Below, in pieces: positions 34,617 through 44,552 of a stretch of DNA of 64,000 bases. The position numbers and the translations under genes are program-made. Position 1 is the first letter of the stretch. Each line of letters begins with the position of its first letter. This DNA comes from Beroe forskalii (taxonomy: Eukaryota; Ctenophora; Nuda; Beroida; Beroidae). A model generated the notes under the pieces. It was not told the DNA's origin. It made no database searches and worked only from the letters and a program-made list of their open reading frames with translations. Where the stretch lies: NCBI GenBank assembly GCA_011033025.1, contig WFMF01000032.1, positions 248,001 to 312,000 of the forward strand, written 5' to 3'.

Positions 34617-35442
34617 TTTATATTTTAATTATCAGGTCTCTCTTACACAAGTTCGCTATAAATAATAACGTGAATAGCGTCAATACACTGCTAGTATAAT
34701 ATATTTCAGCAATGGAGTATATGGACATAAGCCCTAACAAATTGGAACTATCAGTAACACAATATGGCCCTTTTACTCTCTTGAATTGAGATAGCGGACT
34801 TGTAGAGAACAAAATCTTGACAGCTCATGTCTGTATGCATTTAACATAGCCTGCCAGAGAATATTAAATGATATCATTTAGTACTATAATCATATTGACT
34901 TTATTTGTAGAGTTCAAAGAAGCCTGATGTCTTGGAGAAATCTTTTCTCATCATTCAAACAAAAATCAGGGATGATTTCATCAAAACTGCAATTGAAAAT
35001 AGTGGCACAGAATACTGTTTACACCTACACACTATTTGCATAATAAATAATTTCTTATCATGGTTTCAATTTATTCGCTCATTCATTCACATTAGAGACA
35101 TGCTAGATGGTTTATATTTGTGTTTCGGGCTTACAGTTAAGAGTGTAATAGATTGATAATTCTTCACAGACATCTGTCCAAAATTCTCAGCAATATCAAA
35201 AACTGATTCTTGTTGTTCATGAATAAAAAACATGGATCAAATTTGATGCATACGTGTAAAGATTCTTCTGAATGAGTTTCAAGATCAAAACAGATGAACT
35301 TGATCAAAATGGTTTTGATTATTGATGTGATCATTTTCTCAGTAGTCCGTGATCATATCATGAAGAACAACAAGTCTTGCAGATTGATGTCTTGAAGAAA
35401 TATTTCTTTTTAATTCAAAAAAACGCAATAATTGTTAGTTAA
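34617..35442. other. Gap without recognised gene
   Basis: AT-rich. It contains an inverted pair TCTTGTTGTTCATGA (35208) / TCATGAAGAACAACAAG (about 35360) spanning 160 bp, and two similar blocks GATGTCTTGGAGAAAT (34927) and GATGTCTTGAAGAAAT (35386) that may mark an old repeat. Confidence 0.4.
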
Positions 35443-38358
35443 TGATAGTGTCCCCTGTTAGTGATAGGGTCCTCTGTTAACTTGATAGTGTCCCCTGTTA
35501 GTGATAGGGTCCTCTGTTAACTTGATAGTGTCCCCTGTTACTGATAGGGTCCTCTGTTAACTTGATAGTGTCCCCTGTTAGTGATAGGGTCCTCTGTTAC
35601 TTTGATAGTGTCCCCTGTTAGTGATAGGGTCCTCTGTTAACTTGATAGTGTCCCCTGTTAGTGATAGGGTCCTCTGTTAACTTGATAGTGTCCCCTGTTA
35701 GTGATAGGGTCTCTGTTAACTTGATAGTGTCCCCTGTTAGTGATAGGGTCCTCTGTTAACTTGATAGTGTCCCCTGTTAGTGATAGGGTCCTCTGTTAAC
35801 TTGATAGTGTCCCCTGTTAGTGATAGGGTCCTCTGTTAACTTGATAGTGTCCCCTGTTAGTGATAGGGTCCTCTGTTAACTTGATAGTGTCCCCTGTTAG
35901 TGATAGGGTCCTCTGTTAACTTGATAGTGTCCCTGTTAGTGATAGGGTCCTCTGTTAACTTGATAGTGTCCCTGTTAGTGATAGGGTCCTCTGTTAACTT
36001 GATAGTGTCCCCTGTTAGTGATAGGGTCCTCTGTTAACTTGATAGTGTCCCCTGTTAGTGATAGGGTCCTCTGTAACTTGATAGTGTCCCCTGTTAGTGA
36101 TAGGGTCCTCTGTTAACTTGATAGTGTCCCCTGTTAGTGATAGGGTCCTCTGTTAACTTGATAGTGTCCCCTGTTAGTGATAGGGTCCTCTGTTAACTTG
36201 ATAGGGTCCCTGTTAGTGATAGGGTCCTCTGTTAACTTGATAGTGTCCCCTGTTAGCGATAGGGTCCTCTGTTAACTTGATAGTGTCCCCTGTTAGTGAT
36301 AGGGCCCTTCTTTAACTTGATAGTGTCCCTGTTAGTGATAGGGTCCTCTGTTAACTTGATAGTGTCCCCTGTTAGTGATAGGGTCCTCTGTTAACTTGAT
36401 AGTGTCCCCTGTTAGTGATAGGGTCCTCTGTTAACTTGATAGTGTCCCCTGTTAGTGATAGGGTCCTCTGTTAACTTGATAGTGTCCCCTGTTAGTGATA
36501 GGGTCCTCTGTTAACTTGATAGTGTCCCCTGTTAGTGATAGGGTCCTCTGTTAACTTGATAGTGTCCCTGTTAGTGATAGGGTCCTCTGTTAACTTGATA
36601 GTGTCCCCTGTTAGTGATAGGGTCCTCTGTTAACTTGATAGTGTCCCCTGTTAGTGATAGGGTCTCTGTTAACTTGATAGTGTCCCCTGTTAGTGATAGG
36701 GTCCTCTGTTAACTTGATAGTGTCCCCTGTTAGTGATAGGGTCTCTGTTAACTTGATAGTGTCCCCTGTTAGTGATAGGGTCCTCTGTTAACTTGATAGT
36801 GTCCCTGTTAGTGATAGGGTCCTCTGTTAACTTGATAGTGTCCCTGTTAGTGATAGGGTCCTCTGTTAACTTGATAGTGTCCCCTGTTAGTGATAGGGTC
36901 CTCTGTTAACTTGATAGTGTCCCCTGTTAGTGATAGGGTCCTCTGTTAACTTGATAGTGTCCCCTGTAAGTGATAGGGTCTTCTGTTAACTTGATAGTGC
37001 CCCCCTGTTAGTGATAGGGTCCTCTGTTAACTTGATAGTGTCCCCTGTTAGTGATAGGGTCCTCTGTTAACTTGATAGTGTCCCCTGTTAGTGATAGGGT
37101 CCTCTGTTAACTTGATAGTGTCCCCTGTTAGTGATAGGGTCCTCTGTTAACTTGATAGTGTCCCTGTTAGTGATAGGGTCCTCTGTTAACTTGATAGTGT
37201 CCCCTGTTAGTGATAGGGTCCTCTGTTAACTTGATAGTGTCCCCTGTTAGTGATAGGGCCCTTCTTTAACTTGATAGTGTCCCCTGTTAGTGATAGGGTC
37301 CTCTGTTAACTTGATAGTGTCCCCTGTTAGTGATAGGGTCCTCTGTTAACTTGATAGTGTCCCCTGTTAGTGATAGGGTCCTCTGTTAACTTGATAGGGT
37401 CCCCTTGTTAGTGATAGGGTCCTCTGTTAACTTGATAGTGTCCCCTGTTAGTGATAGGGTTCTCTGTTAACTTGATAGTGTCCCCTGTTAGTGATAGGGT
37501 CCTCTGTTAACTTGATAGTGTCCCCTGTTAGTGATAGGGTCCTCTGTTAACTTGATAGTTTCCCCTGTTAGTGATAGGGTCCTCTGTTAACTTGATAGTG
37601 TCCCCTGTTAGTGATAGGGTCCTCTGTTAACTTGATAGTGTCCCCCTGTTAGTGATAGGGTCCTCTGTTAACTTGATAGTGTCCCCTGTTAGTGATAGGG
37701 TCCTCTGTTAACTTGATAGTGTCCCCTGTTAGTGATAGGGTCCTCTGTTAACTTGATAGTGTCCCCTGTTAGTGATAGGGTCCTCTGTTAACTTGATAGT
37801 GTCCCCTGTTAGTGATAGGGTCCTCTGTTAACTTGATAGTGTCCCCTGTTAGTGATAGGGTCCTCTGTTAACTTGATAGTGTCCCCTGTTAGTGATAGGG
37901 TCCTCTGTTAACTTGATAGTGTCCCCTGTTAGCAATAGGGTCCTCTGTTAACTTGATAGCGTCCCCTGTTAGTGATAGGGTCCTCTGTTAACTTGATAGT
38001 GTCCCCTGTTAGTGATAGGGTCCTCTGTTAACTTGATAGTGTCCCCTGCTAGTGATAGGGTCCTCTGTTAACTTGATAGTGTCCCCTGTTAGTGATAGGG
38101 TCCTCTGTTAACTTGATAGTGTCCCCTGTTAGTGATAGGGTCCTCTGTTAACTTGATAGTGTCCCCTGTTAGTGATAGGGTTCTCTGTTAACTTGATAGT
38201 GTCCCCTGTTAGTGATAGGGTCCTCTGTTAACTTGATAGCGTCCCCTGTTAGTGATAGGGTCCTCTGTTAACTTGATAGTGTCCCCTGTTAGTGATAGGG
38301 TCCTCTGTTAACTTGATAGTGTCCCCTGTTAGTGATAGGGTCCTCTGTTAACTTGATA
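35443..38358. repeat. 40-bp satellite array (about 73 copies, 2.9 kb)
   Basis: Highly homogeneous tandem array. The unit is CTTGATAGTGTCCCCTGTTA followed by GTGATAGGGTCCTCTGTTAA. The two 20-bp halves are themselves related (TGATAGTGTCCCCTGTTA versus TGATAGGGTCCTCTGTTA), so the unit is a dimer of a 20-bp ancestor. Variants are mostly single-base C-run length changes. A few sporadic higher-divergence units (GGGCCCTTCTTTAACTTG) occur twice, near 36303 and 37257. Confidence 0.97.
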
Positions 38359-38689
38359 AATAGTTATGAAATAAAAAGCTTAACACTTGCTGGACCATGT
38401 CTAAATTCTCATGAGGGTCTATGAACAGTGGACAACTTAAAACACAACACACAATTATAATAAACAATAGACATTGATCATTCAAAAACACACCCCTGAA
38501 CTTTCAACACAGACAGTCAAAACTGTGAAAAAATCAAAAAATCAAACAGGCATTGAAAATAATTCAAATCAGAGTAAACATAAATTGTCAAATAAGCGAT
38601 ATCAGACCCCTTCACCGAATAAGGAAAAGGATCAATTTTTACTTTTGCTAGACGTCGTCTGGTCTATATTTAAAGTTTAATGAATTTAT
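38359..38689. other. Gap without recognised gene
   Basis: AT-rich, noncoding by inspection. A short Lys/Asn/Gln-rich frame at 38474-38680 looks compositional, with no splice or start context. Confidence 0.4.
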
Positions 38690-39237
38690 TCAACCACAGT
38701 CCACACTCTCTGATCTTAGTATAGTATGGGCTTGGCGCGCGCGCGCAGTCATTATTGAACAAGAAGGGGCCAGGCAACGTCTGCCAACGATGATTCATAT
38801 AAAAACAAGGATCTTCATTTGCGTGGTGAACGCCGCGCGCGGTCGTTAAACGAGACGTTATCTGACCCCTTCGCCTTCGACAAGCGCGCGGCACGGTGTG
38901 CACTTGGCCCTTCCCCTAACCAGGGGCGCGGGCGTCACACACTTCGTGCGCGAAACCAGGGTTCTGGTTAGCGCAAACACGTCCTCTTAGCCTCTGACGA
39001 AGCTTTAGCTTTCCCCTAACCAGGGGCTCCGCGAAACGACTTGCTAAACACGTATTTCCCTGTCTGCGTTGCGCGATGCGCTTCCCGTATAGGGAAGCGC
39101 CGCGCGCGTACACACGCCTTGCTAAACACGTATATCCCTGTGTGGCTCGCGCGGTTTAGGAAACACACACCTATGCGGGCTTAGGAACGAAACACTTGCC
39201 GCGCCGCGCACTCCGTGTGCTTAACCAGGGTCCTGGT
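38690..39237. repeat. CpG-rich repeat block, family C copy 2 (host of the long-TIR element)
   Basis: GC-rich with inverted pieces (GGCAACGTCTGCCAACGATG / CGAGACGTTATCTGACC) that echo 12870-13010. TTGCTAAACACGTATATCCC-type words occur at about 39047 and 39121, and again immediately after the element at 43732. CCCTAACCAGGGGC also occurs twice (38910, 39013). The long-TIR element splits this block. Confidence 0.65.
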
Positions 39238-39245
39238 AAGGGCAA

Positions 39246-39916
39246 TAGGGTGCGCCCTTTTTTCAAAGTTTTTTGGGCTCAATGGTTCACTGATAGATCT
39301 CGATGAGCTGATCACGAATATATCAAGTTTTTTGAAATTGGACAATGCCTTCCTTGTCCGCAGGGCGTTTTTGTGTTTCGTGACGTCATGTCACGTGTCA
39401 TGTCACGTGACCCATCTGCTAGTACTTTGTGCGCGCTGCTTTCCGCGCGCGCGATCGTTATACTGTGCGCGTTCGCGGATCTGTGGTCTGCTGGCAGAGT
39501 AATTGCAGACGATAGGCATTGGTGATGGTAGTAGGTAGGTCCACTGTGCCAACTTCTTATGCTTTAAAGACTAAAGACGTTTTGAAGAAACGCATAACAA
39601 ATCGTGTTTGTTCTTTGTTGCTTTAGCTAAGCGGATCCGCTTAGCTTAGCGATTTCCGCTCAGCTTACTCGGTCATGTCACATCCCATGATTAAATCCAT
39701 GCGTTAGGAATTGAATAATGATTAGTCAAGTGCCTACTTTGATTGAATTTGATTTGATCCTGATTACGCCGATGGGTTTCTGGGTCTGATATGAGATCCG
39801 ATCTGCTTGATGTGCCAGTGCTTGTCACCTGAACTGGGAGTAGCTGGGAGTAGGTGGTGTGGCTTGTTACCATGCGATCAAATAACCATGGATATGGTAT
39901 AAATATGGAAACATAT
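39246..39916 (+). repeat. Left long terminal inverted repeat
   Basis: Inverse of 43054-43721, about 99% identical by eye. It contains one AGCTAAGCGGATCCGCTTAG palindrome (core 39631-39640), a CpG-rich stretch with GCGCGCGATCG, and near its inner end GGTATAAATATGG (39895-39907), a TATA-box-like site. About 50 bases further on is the ATG of the frame at 39951, so the repeat probably carries a promoter. Confidence 0.93.
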
Positions 39917-39950
39917 CGCAGTATGCTATCGTTTTTATTTATCTTTCAAT

Positions 39951-40247
39951 ATGTCCATCGAATGTACTGATTGCATCATCGTTAGTACTAACAACTACAT
40001 GGAAGGCAACATTGAAGTCACTACGATAAGGCGAAAGCTGTGCCCTGCTCACCTGAAGACCAAGCTCTCTCCCCCTGCCTCAAATGATGTGTCATCCTGC
40101 AGCAGTATTTCCACCAACCCTCCCCTTCAGTCAGATCTGCCTCAGCCTACCCCTCTCATTGCCGATGACATTCCCGATGACCTAACAACACATCAAAAAG
40201 TGATAGCGTTAAATGTGAACGGACGCATAAACTATAAAAAATGGTAA
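39951..40247 (+). CDS. Partial second copy of the element's N-terminal zinc-motif frame
   Basis: Starts MSIECTDC about 50 bases after the TATA-like site of the left repeat. It matches the N-terminal part of the minus-strand frame at 41552: Cys5-x2-Cys8 ... Leu-Cys-Pro-Ala-His, then a Ser/Pro/Thr linker with PLQS, TPLIADD and TTH words. The similarity stops near 40190 and the rest is unrelated. This makes the inverted repeat effectively extend into coding sequence at lower identity. Confidence 0.7.
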   Translation: MSIECTDCIIVSTNNYMEGNIEVTTIRRKLCPAHLKTKLSPPASNDVSSCSSISTNPPLQSDLPQPTPLIADDIPDDLTTHQKVIALNVNGRINYKKW

Positions 40248-40264
40248 AAAGAAAGATAATTTTC

Positions 40265-40483
40265 TTACCTTTTGACGTTGCGATGCGCTGTAGAATATCC
40301 GTGATCTGCCAGGAGCTGAACCAAAGTGTCTGCAACACAACCGAAGACCGCAGAACTGGGATCGCGTGGACCAAACTCATGGATGCGAAGAAAACGGATG
40401 AACCTCAACACATCACGCTTGGAAGGCAGCGATGTGCTGAACCTGAGATCAATCGGGGTACCAATGAAATGACTCAAAGATTG
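40265..40483 (-). CDS. Element-encoded second frame, 5' exon of unknown protein
   Basis: ATG at 40483 (minus) opens a frame beginning MQSLSHFIGTPIDLRF, then LPSKRDVLRFIRFLR and AVFGCVADTLVQLLADHGY. It ends in a strong donor (AAAAG/GTAAGA at about 40264). Codon use and splice site look real. I do not recognise the family, though the PxKRDVLR wording is reminiscent of other repeat-encoded proteins. Its continuation appears to be lost, since the plus-strand copy of the first protein begins just beyond. It may be part of the transposition machinery of an autonomous relative (inference). Confidence 0.5.
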   Translation of the reverse strand, partial: QSLSHFIGTPIDLRFSTSLPSKRDVLRFIRFLRIHEFGPRDPSSAVFGCVADTLVQLLADHGYSTAHRNVKR

Positions 40484-40548
40484 CATCGTCAAGTAGGTAT
40501 ACGAGAGAACAAAAGAGTCAAAATGATCTTAAAAAAACTCATATTACC

Positions 40549-40663
40549 TAAGCGGATCCGCTAAGCTTAGCGGATCCGCTAAGCTAAGCGGATCCGCTAA
40601 GCGGGCGATTCAGCTAAGCGGATCCGCTTAGCTGAGCTGATTCAGCTTAGCGGATCCGCTTAG
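40549..40663. promoter_or_regulatory. Array of five AGCGGATCCGCT palindromes
   Basis: Five copies of GCGGATCCGC, most extended to CTAAGCGGATCCGCTTAG-like perfect palindromes, in about 115 bp between the two minus-strand frames. Identical cores lie once in each terminal repeat. Such repeated dyads inside and at both ends of one element are the expected form of binding sites for an element-encoded DNA-binding protein (inference). Confidence 0.85.
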
Positions 40664-40868
40664 TTGAATCCTCCAAGCCAATCTAATATCTTAATATTAC
40701 ACTCAAGTACATAATATTCTTAACTATTCATCTATATAGTAATATACTCCAAGTCAAAAATTACAAGCATAATTATCAAAATCATGTACTAATATGATAA
40801 ACTGATAAACTACCATAAACAAATGCTGATATAAATCTGATATCAATCTGAAGTGAATAAAATCTAAC

Positions 40869-41552
40869 TTAAAGGAGCTTTCCTTCCTCCTTCAGAGCTT
40901 TGTGAGCCCTCTTCAATGGCGACGCAGCCAAAGATTCTTTGCAGAGACGGTTGAGTCTTTTGACAGGAAGCTTCGAAGTTGCGATGATATCAGAAAATGC
41001 ATCTGGATCCGTGATGAGCAGTTCCACGATGAATCTCCGCTCGTAGAAAGAAGATTTGCTTGAGCTGCAATTCTTCACCGCTGTTAGGAAGTCCTCGCCA
41101 GACTGCACTCGCTCCCAAACTTCGTTGTAGACAGCTGTGCCTTCTTGGTAGGTGGACAAGTCGGACTTCCTCCTCCTCTTCTTAGGTGGTTCATCTCCAT
41201 CGTTGTGCCGTTGTTGTAGGAATGCCCCACCATCCATCAGGTCTCTAGTGAGGATGTCGAAGGGATCGGACGCTCCGTCGAGGATAGCCAGGATGTCGCA
41301 GTCTTCCTCGTGATGAGTTGTTGTGTCATCAGCAATGAGAGGAGTAGGCAGATCTGATTCAGACTGGAGGGAAGGGTTGGTAGAGGGACAGGATGGCGGA
41401 TCACTTGAGGCCGGGGGAGTAGTGGTGTCGGTTGAGAGCTTCGTTTCAGGTGGGCGGGACACAGCTTTCGCTTTATAGTAGTGATTTCGATGTCACCTTC
41501 CATGTAGTTGTTGGTATCGACGATGCTGCAATCAGTACATTCGATGGACATG
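40869..41552 (-). CDS. Element-encoded protein with zinc motif and HTH-like domain
   Basis: Two overlapping minus-strand frames (41552-41237 and 41462-40869) together cover one protein-like sequence. The first supplies MSIECTDC and LCPAH (Cys5, Cys8, Cys31, His34: a CCCH arrangement). The second supplies a Pro/Ser/Thr linker, an acidic stretch (DDTTTHHEEDCD), a nuclear-localisation-like PPKKRRRKSD and a C-terminal domain with a helix-turn-helix feel (YNEVWERVQSGEDFLTAV, then SSKSSFYERRFIVELLI). This reads as a transcription-factor-like or terminal-repeat-binding protein; no catalytic DDE motif was seen. Function is inference. Confidence 0.6.
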
Positions 41553-41592
41553 TTGAGAAGTTGAGAGAATAAACGATGGCATACTGCGATCA

Positions 41593-41884
41593 GGGGGCTG
41601 GCAAGCCCCCCGCGGCGGTTTGCGAGCCCGAGGGCCCGAAGGGCCCGAGGGCGAGCATTGACGGCGGTCCTAACAGTGCGAGGGCCGAAGGCCCGAAGGT
41701 GCAGCCCGAGGGCCCGAAGGGCCCGAGGGCGCAGCATTGACGGCAGACCTAACAGTGCGAGGGCCAAGGCCCGAAGCGAGCCCGAGGACCAAGGGTCCGA
41801 GGGCGGCATTGAACGGCAATCCTTACAGTACACGAGCTTCCGGACATCGGAAGTGAGTTTTGTTAACTTTGCTTGCCAGCCCCC
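41593..41884. repeat. GC-rich minisatellite bounded by a 14-bp inverted repeat
   Basis: GGGGGCTGGCAAGC (41593-41606) is inverted exactly as GCTTGCCAGCCCCC (41871-41884). Between them are three or four units of about 85 bp made of CGAGGGCCCGAAGGGCCCGA and GCATTGACGGC. No target duplication was seen. It lies immediately upstream of the zinc/HTH protein start, and may be an insertion that separated that start from its terminal repeat. Confidence 0.65.
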
Positions 41885-42771
41885 AACTATATGTTTTCAT
41901 GGATTGGCCATATTTCACGTAAAAATTTGAGTAAGTTCCCGTTGCCGAAATTGCACCAAAATTTGATCATCGCATGTTTAGAGGTCAAAGGTGCAACTGT
42001 CAAAATTTCAGATTGATTGGATTAAAAATGGCCGAGATATTACGACTTGAATATTGCCAAAATCGAGGGTGTTCTTGTTAAATAGGGTTACGACCATATA
42101 TATACACATATATGTATATATATACAGATATATAGAGGTATACATATATAGAGAGATGACGCTTTTTAGTGCAAGAAGTGTACCCTATTTAAACGGCGAT
42201 ATCTCGGGAACCATAAAAGATACAGAGCTCATCGACCCAGCGTTGGAAAGTAGAAAGATAGAACTTGCAGTTAGTGACCTTAAAAACTATTTACGTCATG
42301 ATAATGACGTCATAATGACGTCACAAAACTAAGAATTTCAAATGTCGATTTTCCCAAAATAGGCGTTTTTCAACGCAATTTTTCGGTATGAAGCTTTCGA
42401 GATAGGAAAAATGCTCCTCCTAGCGTAGAAAGGAAATTTAATGTACTTTTCACAAATGTGGTCGAAAAGTTCTGGGCTCCCCGGCATCATTGAGATATAT
42501 GCGATTGTTTGAAACACTTTGACACGAAAAAAAATACCAAAAAATTGCAAAACTTGTGAAGCTAGTGGAGAGAGAACGGGACCACCCCAGAACTTCATCT
42601 TTGGATATGTTGTCGGTCATAGTCCCAATTGTGTTAATGAATGGGTCTCAGATAGTTCATCTAATTTTATTTTTATGACGTAATTGTGACGTCATCAGTA
42701 ATGCTAGGTAACGCGAATTTTTACGCGCGATTTTACGCCAAATTTCAATATCTCGGCACAGAAAAAGGGTG

Positions 42772-43056
42772 ATATTTTTCCCAAAACCAAAAGGATTTGG
42801 TTGTGATGGTCCTTGGCGGTTTTAAGGCGTTCTTTACTGTAAAACCCATGATATGAGAAAGAACGCGACGGTTAAAACTGCGCAACGGCACTTTTTTGAT
42901 GCATTTATGTTACGTGAATGCTGTATATTTTATAAGTGACGTTGCAGCAGTTTTAACCGTCGCGTTCTTTCTCATATCATGGGTTTTACAGTAAAGAACG
43001 CCTTAAAACCGCCGCGGACCATCACAACCAAATCCTTTTTGGTTTTGGGAAAAATA
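42772..43056. repeat. Long hairpin (about 105-bp arms, 60-70 bp loop)
   Basis: Left arm TATTTTTCCCAAAACC ... GGTTTTAAGGCGTTCTTTAC ... AACGCGACGGTTAAAACTGC is inverted almost perfectly as GCAGTTTTAACCGTCGCGTT ... GTAAAGAACGCCTTAAAACC ... GGTTTTGGGAAAAATA. The right arm ends exactly at the inner edge of the right terminal repeat. It could be a nested foldback insertion. Confidence 0.85.
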
Positions 43057-43721
43057 TGTTTCCATATTTATACCATATCCATGGTTATTTGATCGCATGG
43101 TAACAAGCCACACCACCTACTCCCAGCTACTCCCAGTTCAGGTGACAAGCACTGGCACATCAAGCAGATCGGATCTCATATCAGACCCAGAAACCCATTG
43201 GCGTAATCAGGATCAAATCAAATTCAATCAAAGTAGGCACTTGACTAATCATTATTCAATTCCTAACGCATGGATTTAATCATGGGATGTGACATGACCG
43301 AGTAAGCTGAGCGAAATCGCTAAGCTAAGCGGATCCGCTTAGCTAAAGCAACAAAGAACAAACACGATTTGTTATGCGTTTCTTCAAAACGTCTTTAGTC
43401 TTTAAAGCATAAGAAGTTGGCACAGTGGACCTACCTACTACCATCACCAATGCCTATCGTCTGCAATTACTCTGCCAGCAGACCACAGATCCGCGAACGC
43501 GCACAGTATAACGATCGCGCGCGCGGAAAGCAGCGCACAAAGTACTAGCAGATGGGTCACGTGACATGACACGTGACATGACGTCACGAAACACAAAAAC
43601 GCCCTGCGGACAAGGAAGGCATTGTCCAATTTCAAAAAACTTGATATATTCGTGATCAACTCATCGAGATCTATCAGTGAACCATTGAGCCCAAAAAACT
43701 TTGAAAAAAGGGCGCACCCTA
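43054..43721 (-). repeat. Right long terminal inverted repeat
   Basis: Inverse copy of the left repeat, including the palindrome core at 43329-43338 and the TATA-like site (43070-43082 as CCATATTTATACC). On this side the sequence next to the TATA is a hairpin (42772-43056) instead of the protein start. Confidence 0.93.
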
Positions 43722-43879
43722 AAGGGCAAACCTTGCTAAATACGTATATCCCTATTTGTGTTAATCCGGAAGCATCTGGTTAGATGAAGCAACAACTTTT
43801 ACTTTGAAGTAGATGTATTTTTATGAATGCATGAGTAAATTATGTAGATTGTTAATTGGATGTAATAAATTTATCAGAT

Positions 43880-44280
43880 CGGGATAACTTGTTTCACTCT
43901 GAATAACATAGTAAGGATTTTTTCATTTCACTCCAAGGTCTTAGAGGCAAACCTAGCATCAAAACAGCAGCAAATGAAATTTCTTGTCCTCAATCTCATA
44001 CCAAAAGCAGAATATTATATGAAAGATGAGTTGCATTAGAATTGTCCGTGATAGAAAACTTATCTTATTTCTCTATTTATATGTTGATCAAGACTTATAA
44101 TATATTTTTATTTTACTTTTTAAACTTAAATTATATTGATGATGCTTTGTGAAATTGTGATACACTATTGGTGATGCACCTCTAGTGCTTTCTCAGAATA
44201 TATTTATATTATTTCATCCTCTTCGGAGATTTTTCAAAAAAAATTATATGTTGTAGATTTTGTGTGATTTTTCATCTTGA
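43880..44280 (+). mobile_element. Worn element tail, family D copy 2
   Basis: Same order as 13690-14370: a remnant of the coding-like segment (RGKPS block near 43950, AATCTCATACCAAAAGC at about 43993), then the AT-rich tail with TGTGATACACTATT and the CTTCGGAGATTTTT block (44221). Strongly decayed. Confidence 0.5.
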
Positions 44281-44552
44281 AATTCTTTCTTGTAACCGAC
44301 TATGTTTTGCTATTATTTGTACGAAATTTCATTAAGTTTTTAACCCCTACCTTGGTTTTGATCTTATGGTGTTAATCTTATCCTTTATTTTTGATTTGCC
44401 CAAATATAAGTATTCATCTATATAATAGAAGTTTGTTAGTTATGATCTATGTTATCTTCAATACCCTTTTCTTTTTCAAAGAAGCTTCTTACAATGTTAT
44501 TTTTGTCATTTTCACGCATGATTTCTCCAATAGTTATGACAGTTTGTGAACA

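Larger units (their letters stand above)
39246..43721. mobile_element. DNA transposon with ~670-bp terminal inverted repeats, 8-bp target duplication (4,476 bp)
   Basis: The ends are TAGGGTGCGCCC (39246) and its inverse GGGCGCACCCTA (to 43721). The flank AAGGGCAA is present at 39238-39245 and again at 43722-43729. The inverted repeats 39246-39916 and 43054-43721 differ at only a handful of positions, so insertion looks recent or the arms are homogenised. The interior holds protein-coding frames (separate entries), a cluster of AGCGGATCCGCT palindromes, a GC-rich minisatellite and a long hairpin. The 8-bp duplication and TAGGG tip would fit hAT-like, P, Merlin or Novosib-type elements. The very long repeats are unusual for hAT, and no known transposase was recognised. 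Superfamily left open. Confidence 0.9.

Noticed and set aside
36000-38358. Possible CRISPR-like array
   Set aside because: Strict head-to-tail 40-bp satellite without unique spacers, in an animal genome.
39691-39873. 60-codon frame present in both terminal repeats (also 43097-43279)
   Set aside because: Identity simply follows from the inverted repeats. It overlaps the promoter-like region and has no protein-like motif; I treat it as noncoding.
41237-41833. 198-codon Arg/Ala/Leu-rich frame
   Set aside because: Its upstream part is a translation of the GC-rich CGAGGGCCCGAAGGGCCC minisatellite; only the segment from 41552 looks protein-like.
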